Assembly (NCBI RefSeq): GCF_014207135.1
Contig: NZ_JACHCC010000004.1
Coordinates: 372,001-436,000, forward strand
DNA length: 64,000 bases
Source: Pedobacter cryoconitis
Lineage (GTDB): Bacteria; Bacteroidota; Bacteroidia; Sphingobacteriales; Sphingobacteriaceae
Direction of reading: 5' to 3'
Shown here: positions 44,624 through 50,607 of the stretch, in pieces
How positions within the stretch are numbered: position 1 is the stretch's first letter
Layout: the number at the start of each line of letters is the position of its first letter
Notes under the pieces: model-generated
The model's database searches: none
What the model was told of the DNA's origin: nothing
The model's input: only the letters and a program-made list of their open reading frames with translations
Position numbers and translations under genes: made by a program

Positions 44624-44997
44624 CTTGATTTATTTTTAAGTTTGCTGATCATTTTAAGAATCTCATCCACATCACTGAGTTCCATTTTCTCCTCCTTCAC
44701 AAAAAAGGAAAACATGCTCTCTACAGAGTTCTCAAAGTAACCACCCAATAGTTTTTCTGTAGCGTGGCGCTTGTAGTCCTCTTTAGAAATCAGTGGATAA
44801 TATTGATGAGCCTTACCAAAGGCCTCATGACCAATAAATCCTTTAACTTCCAGTATCCGGATTATAGTCGATACCGTATTGTAAGCTGGTTTAGGTTCAG
44901 GTAGGAAATCCATCACATCCTTGACGAATCCTTTTTCTATTTGCCAGACAATCTGCATGAGTTGTTCTTCGGCTTTCGTTAAATCTTTTATTTCCAT
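44620..44997 (-). CDS. BlaI/MecI/CopY-family transcriptional repressor
   Basis: 125 residues. The winged helix (about 5-80: LTKAEEQLMQIVWQIEKGFVKDVMD, YNTVSTIIRILEVKGFIGHEA) and the C-terminal dimerisation helices (VESMFSFFVKEEKMELSDVDEILKMI) fit the BlaI fold. It should repress its own operon, and two AACTA-N6-TAGTT dyads lie 30-74 bp upstream of its ATG. Release would follow cleavage by the co-encoded M56 protein. Confidence 0.92.
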   Translation of the reverse strand: MEIKDLTKAEEQLMQIVWQIEKGFVKDVMDFLPEPKPAYNTVSTIIRILEVKGFIGHEAFGKAHQYYPLISKEDYKRHATEKLLGGYFENSVESMFSFFVKEEKMELSDVDEILKMISKLKNKSR

Positions 44998-45026
44998 AAG
45001 GCTGGTATTCTTTGGTTTAAGCTGAT

Positions 45027-45071
45027 AACTAATTTTGTAGTTATATAAATGTATAAACTAATTATTTAGTT
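45027..45071 (-). promoter_or_regulatory. Two candidate BlaI operators
   Basis: AACTA-N6-TAGTT occurs at 45027-45042 and again at 45056-45071 (the second extends to AAACTAA-N4-TTAGTTT). The centres are 29 bp apart. BlaI/MecI family repressors bind such ACTA/TAGT dyads as dimers, and the sites lie immediately upstream of blaI. Confidence 0.6.
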
Positions 45072-45142
45072 TCAAAATAAATTTCAAGAAATATGAGTAA
45101 CGTTCCGTTTAGAGAGAGCTGGGTCGTTTTCGGGCAAAAAAA

Positions 45143-45168
45143 ATATGGCAGCCATCCAGCTGCCATAT
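45143..45168 (-). terminator. Terminator of the small membrane-protein gene
   Basis: ATATGGCAGC (45143-45152) and GCTGCCATAT (45159-45168) form a perfect 10-bp stem with a short loop; on the minus strand eight T residues follow. Confidence 0.85.
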
Positions 45169-45247
45169 AACTATTAACTAAAAACTAAATTTTGGGGTGA
45201 AACCGTCACCGGTGAAGGATCTGGTAAAATATATATAGAGACAGGCT

Positions 45248-45523
45248 TTATTTAGCCTGGTAAGTAGTAAGTTTTGCCATTTCAGTAGCAGGTGCAGCTT
45301 TCATGGCTACTTCGCTGCTGTTATTTAAAGTTGTGCTTGTGGTGATTGTAAAAACCATCATTACAAAGACCGGGATTAACAATAGTAGAAATGGAGAGAC
45401 ATTCGTTAATTTATTCATGATATAGGTATTTATATTAGTCAGTTTAGTTACTCCCGATTGATATGAAGCATATAATTCATTGTTGATTGTAGTATTCAGG
45501 TGTTGAACAGATGCAGTTTTCAT
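45248..45523 (-). CDS. Small single-span membrane protein, function unknown
   Basis: 91 residues from the ATG at 45521-45523; a shorter form of 56 residues from 45416-45418 is possible. One membrane span (SPFLLLLIPVFVMMVFTI) sits in the middle, the N-terminal third is polar (NTTINNELYASYQSGVTKLT) and the C-terminal third is Ala/Thr-rich. A strong minus-strand terminator follows. It lies between the LytS operon and blaI. I do not recognise a family. Confidence 0.5.
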   Translation of the reverse strand: MKTASVQHLNTTINNELYASYQSGVTKLTNINTYIMNKLTNVSPFLLLLIPVFVMMVFTITTSTTLNNSSEVAMKAAPATEMAKLTTYQAK

Positions 45524-45798
45524 AATCGTTTCGTTTTGATGAAACAAATAGAGCTATAAAAATAATCAGGCTAAAATGTTTTATACCAAGTGGATAAAAT
45601 CCTAGATCAACGGGGTTTTTGATGGTTAAACAGGATATTACCCTGTTTTTTCCTGTTGGTAGAAAAAAAAAGCCAGTTTGTCGAAACCAGTGGTCGAAAA
45701 ACGTTACTTTCATTACTTTGGTTCGCGGGCATAAACTGGCTCCCGAATTGGGTTAACAGCTATAGCCTCATCACCGATAAAAAACAATATATATACTA
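45524..45798. promoter_or_regulatory. 275-bp divergent control region of the LytS operon
   Basis: Holds an inverted repeat AGCCAGTTT (45671-45679) / AAACTGGCT (45733-45741), a direct repeat GTCGAAA at 45680-45686 and 45693-45699 (13-bp period, similar to spacing of LytTR boxes), a near-consensus -7 box TTACTTTG around 45713-45720, and copy B of the leader element at 45762-45804 touching the ATG. No gene is seen within it. Confidence 0.45.
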
Positions 45799-45804
45799 AT
45801 GAAA
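45762..45804 (+). repeat. Copy B of the repeated leader element
   Basis: The 26 bp at 45762-45787 match 34046-34071 except for one base. Here the element ends 11 nt before the ATG of the LytS-type kinase gene and so probably lies in its 5' untranslated region; the ATGAAA after it aligns with ATGAAA in copy A. Confidence 0.7.
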
Positions 45805-46827
45805 GACAAAAGAGAGTTATTAGCGCACTTCATATACTGGGCATTTATTGGAGGAATGATTTTACTGATCTTGCTCTTTGGGGAAAAAAAATCGTTTACT
45901 TCTGGTGAGCTGCTCGTAAGTTTTGGCTATTTTTCGATCATTAATATATCTATATTTTATATTAATTATACCCTGCTTATTCCCCAGCTCCTCAAAAAAT
46001 ACTGGTATTACATCTTGTCTATTATTATACTGATTGCTGTTATGGCAGCTGTAAAGACAATTATGGCTGTTCTTTACCGAGATGTAATCCTTCAGTATAA
46101 CGATCCCAAAACAGGGGTAATTAAATACAGAGATATTACTTTATATATGGTAGGGACGATATTTACGTCCGGCTTTTTTATCATCTCCAGTTGTCTGATT
46201 AAGTTTATGCTTGACTGGTTTAGTAATATCCGTATCCAGCGCAGTCTGGAAACAGAGAAAAAAGATATGGAATTACAATTCCTGAAATCACAGTTAAATC
46301 CACATTTTCTGTTTAATTCCTTAAATAACATTTATTCCCTGGCCTATCAGAAGTCTGATAAAGCAGCTGATGCGATATTAAAACTATCCGAAATTATGCG
46401 GTATATGATCTATGAGAGTAACGACAGCTGGGTAGCTTTGAGTAAGGAGATTGAATATTTGAAAAGTTATGTAGAGTTGCAAAAATTAAGGTTCAAGGAT
46501 GGTGCAGCTGTTGAAATGACACTTAACGGTGAAATTGACGATCAGCAGATTATCCCTTTAATCCTGATCTCTTTTGTGGAAAATGCCTTTAAACACGGTG
46601 TGGCAAACGATCCAAAGGATCCTATCCGGATAAACATCATCGCTAACCAGAAGATATTGCATTTCAGCATTACCAATAGAAAAAATAATTCCAATAAGGA
46701 TCAAATGGGGGGAGTAGGCTTAAATAACGTTGAACGCCGTCTGCAGTTACTTTATCCGGAAAGGTATAAGTTAAATATTGTAAATTCGGCTACCCATTAT
46801 ACAAGCGAGCTGATGCTTGATATATAA
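45799..46827 (+). CDS. LytS/YehU-type sensor histidine kinase
   Basis: 342 residues: four membrane spans in the first 140 residues, then a His_kinase domain (about 155-235) with the phospho-His in QLNPHFLFNSLNNIYSL, and an HATPase domain with PLILISFVENAFKHG and GGVGLNNVERRLQLLYP. It has no extracellular sensor domain, so it probably senses a signal within or near the membrane. The LytTR regulator follows after 26 bp. Confidence 0.9.
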   Translation: MKDKRELLAHFIYWAFIGGMILLILLFGEKKSFTSGELLVSFGYFSIINISIFYINYTLLIPQLLKKYWYYILSIIILIAVMAAVKTIMAVLYRDVILQYNDPKTGVIKYRDITLYMVGTIFTSGFFIISSCLIKFMLDWFSNIRIQRSLETEKKDMELQFLKSQLNPHFLFNSLNNIYSLAYQKSDKAADAILKLSEIMRYMIYESNDSWVALSKEIEYLKSYVELQKLRFKDGAAVEMTLNGEIDDQQIIPLILISFVENAFKHGVANDPKDPIRINIIANQKILHFSITNRKNNSNKDQMGGVGLNNVERRLQLLYPERYKLNIVNSATHYTSELMLDI

Positions 46828-46853
46828 AAATCCTAAACGCTAAAACAAATACA

Positions 46854-47603
46854 ATGACACTAAAATGTATAGCAGTAGATGACGAGCCATTGGCGCTTGA
46901 TATCATTGAAGATTATGTTTCAAAAGTGCCTTTCCTGGAACTGGTGAAAAGAACAGAAAATGCGATCGAAGCTTTGCAGCTTGTTCAGGCTGGTGGGATA
47001 GATCTGGTATTTCTGGATATCCAGATGCCTGATCTGACAGGGATACAGTTTCTTAAAATTGCTAATAATAAAGCGAGTTATATTCTGACTACAGCTTATT
47101 CACAATATGCATTGGAAAGTTATGATTTAAACGTATCCGATTATTTATTGAAACCGATTGCATTTGACAGGTTTTATAAAGCAGTGGAAAAGGTACACAA
47201 TCAGCATAAAAATAATAATTCAGAGCCTGTTGCAGCGGTCGTTCCGGCACCTGTTGCGGCACCTGTTAATCCAGTTCAGTCGGTTCAGGACTTTATTTTT
47301 GTGAAGACAGAACATAAGATCCAGAAGATTGAGCTGGATGATATTCTCTATATAGAAGGGCTGAAAGATTATATCTCCATTTTTACCAAGGCGGAGAGAG
47401 TAATCACCTTGCAGAATATGAAAAAGATGGAAGAAACATTGCCATCTGCCCAATTCATCAGAGTTCATAAATCCTATATTATCGCATTGGATAAAATAGA
47501 GAGTATTGAGAGAAGCCGGATTACGATTTGCGGTAAGATCATTCCTATAGGTGATACCTATAGAGATGAGTTCTTTAAACGCATAGAAAACAAAAATATT
47601 TAA
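46854..47603 (+). CDS. LytTR-family response regulator
   Basis: 249 residues: receiver (1-115) with DDEPLALDIIEDY, the Asp in LVFLDIQMPDLTG (about residue 54) and KPIAFDRF; an Ala/Pro/Val linker; and a LytTR DNA-binding domain (about 145-245: FIFVKTEHKIQKIELDDILYIEGL, MKKMEETLP, FIRVHKSYIIALDKIE). LytTR proteins bind paired direct repeats, and the kinase gene's promoter region contains such a pair (GTCGAAA). The stop codon abuts the next gene's stop with no gap. Confidence 0.92.
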   Translation: MTLKCIAVDDEPLALDIIEDYVSKVPFLELVKRTENAIEALQLVQAGGIDLVFLDIQMPDLTGIQFLKIANNKASYILTTAYSQYALESYDLNVSDYLLKPIAFDRFYKAVEKVHNQHKNNNSEPVAAVVPAPVAAPVNPVQSVQDFIFVKTEHKIQKIELDDILYIEGLKDYISIFTKAERVITLQNMKKMEETLPSAQFIRVHKSYIIALDKIESIERSRITICGKIIPIGDTYRDEFFKRIENKNI

Positions 47604-48338
47604 TTATTGGTTCAGAGCTTTCCTGATAGCTTGTTCAGCAGCCAGGGTCAGTTCTTCCGGATTCTGGCCAGCTGTTGGAATTGGGGGCAGTACTGTCCAT
47701 CTGATCTTTATACCGCAAGTCAGAGGAAAGGTACCATATTGAACAATTTTCCATGAATTCTCGATAGCAACAGGTACGATCAGTGCATTAGGCACTGCTT
47801 TGAGTAAAGTTGCAATTCCTCCGACCTGGAAGGGTTTCATCTTTCCGTCCTTAGCACGCGTACCTTCTGCGAAAATCATCGTTGACCAGTTATGCTCTTT
47901 CATCCTGCGGCCCAGTTTGATGATCTCGGATACCGCCTGTTTGCTGTCCTTACGGTTAATATTAGCACCGCCACCATGTTTCAGGTTAAAAGATATGGAT
48001 GGTATACCTTTGGTAAGCTCAATTTTTGAGATGAACTTAACATGATAGTTTCTTAAGAAATAGATCAGTGCCGGGATATCATACATACTCTGGTGATTTG
48101 CTACAAAGATGATGGGCTGACCGACAGGTAGATCCTGGTGATTGATGAAAGTCGTTGAGTTCCCCAGAAATATCTGGCAGTAGGTGAGGAAGAAATTCAG
48201 GCAGTCTACCGAGACCTTATGCGCTTTATAACCGAACAGGTGAAAACATATCCATTGGATAGGTTGAAAAACAATCAGTGTTAAAAGAAAGAAAATGTAA
48301 AAGACAGGAGTAAAGATATATCCCAGGAATTTGTTCAT
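47604..48338 (-). CDS. plsC: 1-acyl-sn-glycerol-3-phosphate acyltransferase
   Basis: 244 residues with an N-terminal membrane segment (about 7-28). The acyltransferase motifs are present: VANHQSMYDIP (catalytic NHx4D, here NHQSMYD), SFNLKHGGGANINRKD, FAEGTRAKDGKMKPF and VPVAIENSW. It makes phosphatidic acid from lyso-PA. It follows the Nudix gene after 7 bp and is probably co-transcribed with it. Confidence 0.92.
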   Translation of the reverse strand: MNKFLGYIFTPVFYIFFLLTLIVFQPIQWICFHLFGYKAHKVSVDCLNFFLTYCQIFLGNSTTFINHQDLPVGQPIIFVANHQSMYDIPALIYFLRNYHVKFISKIELTKGIPSISFNLKHGGGANINRKDSKQAVSEIIKLGRRMKEHNWSTMIFAEGTRAKDGKMKPFQVGGIATLLKAVPNALIVPVAIENSWKIVQYGTFPLTCGIKIRWTVLPPIPTAGQNPEELTLAAEQAIRKALNQ

Positions 48339-48345
48339 ATGACTA

Positions 48346-48900
48346 TTATAATTTGCCTTCGAGTAATAATATTTTGGTTTTTAACAGTGCGGCTACACTC
48401 ATGCTGTCCGTGATCCTTCCGTCCATAGCCATTTGATAAGCCTCCTCAAATGGTAGCTTACGGATCACCAGTTCTTCAGTCTCTTCCGGTTCAGCAATCC
48501 CCATAGTTAGCCCTTTTGCCACATAAATAATCGCCAGTTCGTTGCTGACAGAATTAGACAGGTGCATCCTTTGGATCTCTGTCCAGTCAGTTGCGATCAG
48601 GCCCGTTTCTTCCTGAAGCTCACGTTTGGCACTATCCAGTGGTGGTAGCTCAAGGGGGCCTCCACCTTCAGGGATCTCCCAGCTGTAAGCCTTGAGTGGA
48701 AAGCGATATTGTCCAACCAGCCAGGTATTCATTTCCTCATCCAGCGGCAGGATGCCGATGGCGTAATTCCTGAAGTGGACTTCTCCATAAATTCCCTTTC
48801 CACCCGATGGGTTAATGACATTATATTCAGTTAGTCCGATCCAGTTATTTTCATAAATTTTCCGGCTGTCTATAATAGTCCAGGGATTTGTATTTTCCAT
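48346..48900 (-). CDS. Nudix hydrolase (ADP-sugar pyrophosphatase-like)
   Basis: 184 residues from the ATG at 48898-48900; an upstream in-frame TTG is rejected because it lies in the promoter-like TACCTTGC stretch. The Nudix box reads REL-x-EE-x-GL in KRELQEETGLI, preceded by IPEGGGPLEL. The N-terminus (WTIIDSRKIYENNWIGLTEYNVINP) is that of NudF/ADP-ribose pyrophosphatase-type enzymes. It clears nucleoside diphosphate sugars; the exact substrate is inferred. Confidence 0.88.
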   Translation of the reverse strand: MENTNPWTIIDSRKIYENNWIGLTEYNVINPSGGKGIYGEVHFRNYAIGILPLDEEMNTWLVGQYRFPLKAYSWEIPEGGGPLELPPLDSAKRELQEETGLIATDWTEIQRMHLSNSVSNELAIIYVAKGLTMGIAEPEETEELVIRKLPFEEAYQMAMDGRITDSMSVAALLKTKILLLEGKL

Positions 48901-49020
48901 GTCTGCAAGGTACAAAATTTCTAAAAAAACGAAATTGTATATTGATACAGGAATCGTGTATTGTCCAGATTAAGTACTTCTAATGTATTTTCAGCTGCTA
49001 ATGACCTTACCTTTACGGCT

Positions 49021-49398
49021 ATGCGTGCAAAATTAATATTATTTATCCTTCCGGTCCTTGCGTTTACGAGTTGCGCTAAACATCAGTCTGGGAGTCCAGG
49101 TGAATCAGCTGTTCCCAAAGAGTTAGTTATAAAATACGAAGTAGAGTGCAATAATTGCCAGGTAAAATATAGTACCTCGAATGATAAGGATGAGCAGACG
49201 ACAGTAGTTGGTAAATGGTTACAGGAGGTTAAAGCTATGGATTTAGATACAGCCAGGCTGGCAATTTCAGTATCCGGTCCTTTGCAGAATGTCAAATCCG
49301 TTATTTCGGTCGGAGATCAGAGTATCAGTAAAAAGTCGGCTCCACAAAAGGATGATACATCGATCCATTTTGTGGATCTGAGTCTTTATAAAAAATAG
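49021..49398 (+). CDS. Small lipoprotein of unknown function
   Basis: 125 residues from the ATG at 49021. Lipobox FTSC gives lipidation at about residue 18. The mature part has a CNNC motif (VECNNCQVKYS), then a beta-rich region of about 90 residues. Family unknown; the CNNC pair might form a disulfide or bind metal. A TACCTTTA box (49008-49015, one mismatch) ends 5 nt before the ATG, so a leaderless transcript is likely. Confidence 0.72.
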   Translation: MRAKLILFILPVLAFTSCAKHQSGSPGESAVPKELVIKYEVECNNCQVKYSTSNDKDEQTTVVGKWLQEVKAMDLDTARLAISVSGPLQNVKSVISVGDQSISKKSAPQKDDTSIHFVDLSLYKK

Positions 49399-49457
49399 TA
49401 GGGTTATTTACTTAGGTTTGTTTATTTAAGCAAATTCCATTTAAATAATCTCTTTTT

Positions 49458-50390
49458 ATGAAAAAAGTCTACTTAAGCCTGACTGCTGTTTTCGCATTTG
49501 TATGTTATTCCCAGGCACAAATTACAACTGATCCATCCGGTAATATAGGTATAGGGATAACAAGCCCTGCTGCAAAACTGGACGTGAACGGGAGTGGTAA
49601 TTTTACTGGCCCATTGCAGGTTGGAGGAAGTGCTGTAAACAGTAATACCACCAAGCTATTTATAAGAAACAATTATGGGGAAGGGAAAAACTGGGCGCTT
49701 AGTGCCGGAGCGAATATGATTACTGAACATGGATTTGCCTTGTATAACTGGACTGATTTCCCTACCAGGCCATTGTTATTTATAGGAAACGATGGTTCTG
49801 CAATAATAAATAATATAAGCGGGGGTACTTTGACCCTTCAAAAGAACTCTACCCATATTCCTGCCCTTATTTTCCAGGGTGTGACGTCTGCGACGAGTAT
49901 TGAGGCAGGAGATGATTACCTGACTACTTATTTAGGAGGTAGCAGGCGATTAACTATTCTGTCAAACGGTAATGTAGGCATTGGTACGGATGATCAGGTA
50001 AACTTTAATCTGGCAACGGCAAATTATAAACTGGCAGTTGCCGGGAAATTTATTGCTGAGGAAGTGAATGTGAAATTAAAGAGTACCTGGCCTGATTATG
50101 TTTTTAAACCATCCTATAACCTTTTACCTATCGCTGAGGTCAAATCTTATATAGATCAGAACCAGCATTTGCCAGGTATGCCTTCAGCGCAGGATGTGGG
50201 TCAGAACGGATTGAATCTTGGCGAGATGAATAGGTTACTTGTTCAGAAAGTGGAGGAGTTGACCTTATATCTGATAGCGAAAGATAAGGAAGTCAGGGAG
50301 CAGCAGGAGGCTTTGTCCAGGCAGGAGGATAGACTGGGTAAGCTCGAAGAGCAATTAAACAAATTGTACCTGGTAAATCAGCATAAGTAG
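49458..50390 (+). CDS. Secreted fibre-like protein with beta-helical repeats and C-terminal coiled coil
   Basis: 310 residues with a signal peptide ending SQAQ. The N-terminal half has short glycine-containing repeats resembling phage tail-fibre or head-group repeats: GNIGIGITSPAAKLDVNGSG, and later GNVGIGTDDQ. The region YVFKPSYNLLPIAEVKSYIDQNQHLPGM is common in such Bacteroidota proteins, followed by a heptad-like coiled coil (about 260-305). There is no peptidase S74 chaperone domain. It is probably a surface or matrix fibre; the role is inferred. Confidence 0.75.
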   Translation: MKKVYLSLTAVFAFVCYSQAQITTDPSGNIGIGITSPAAKLDVNGSGNFTGPLQVGGSAVNSNTTKLFIRNNYGEGKNWALSAGANMITEHGFALYNWTDFPTRPLLFIGNDGSAIINNISGGTLTLQKNSTHIPALIFQGVTSATSIEAGDDYLTTYLGGSRRLTILSNGNVGIGTDDQVNFNLATANYKLAVAGKFIAEEVNVKLKSTWPDYVFKPSYNLLPIAEVKSYIDQNQHLPGMPSAQDVGQNGLNLGEMNRLLVQKVEELTLYLIAKDKEVREQQEALSRQEDRLGKLEEQLNKLYLVNQHK

Positions 50391-50475
50391 TCGGGGGATA
50401 TAAAGCGTCAGATCGGATATCTTTTTTTGGATAACCGCATTAAGGGTGAATTTGATCTGGCTGTATCCAATGGCC

Positions 50476-50555
50476 TTAAAATATAAAGCTCTGTTTTTTT
50501 TGCCATATTCATTTTTCATGAATCCGGGCAAAAAAAGCAGAGCTTTATATTTTAA
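50476..50555. repeat. 29-bp near-perfect inverted repeat between convergent genes
   Basis: Arms 50476-50504 and 50527-50555 are complementary at 28 of 29 positions (the odd one is a T/C difference, a G-U pair in one strand) with a 22-nt loop that itself contains ATTCAT/ATGAAT. It lies after the fibre-like gene stop at 50390 and before the receptor stop at 50588. It may be a bidirectional terminator or a remnant mobile element. Confidence 0.65.
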
Positions 50556-50573
50556 CCATCCCTGGATACCTTT

Positions 50574-50607
50574 CAGACGAAGGTTCCTTAAAAGGAACCT
50601 TCGTCTG
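50574..50607. terminator. 16-bp palindrome covering the receptor stop codon
   Basis: Arms 50574-50589 and 50592-50607 are perfect complements around AA. On the minus strand the arm at 50592-50607 encodes the last codons of the receptor (DEGSF), and its TAA lies in the loop. No T-run follows, so termination strength is uncertain; it could protect the mRNA 3' end. Confidence 0.5.

Noticed and set aside
42776..44997. Beta-lactam resistance operon
   Set aside because: BlaI and an M56 peptidase are present, but the penicillin-binding sensor domain and any beta-lactamase gene are missing.
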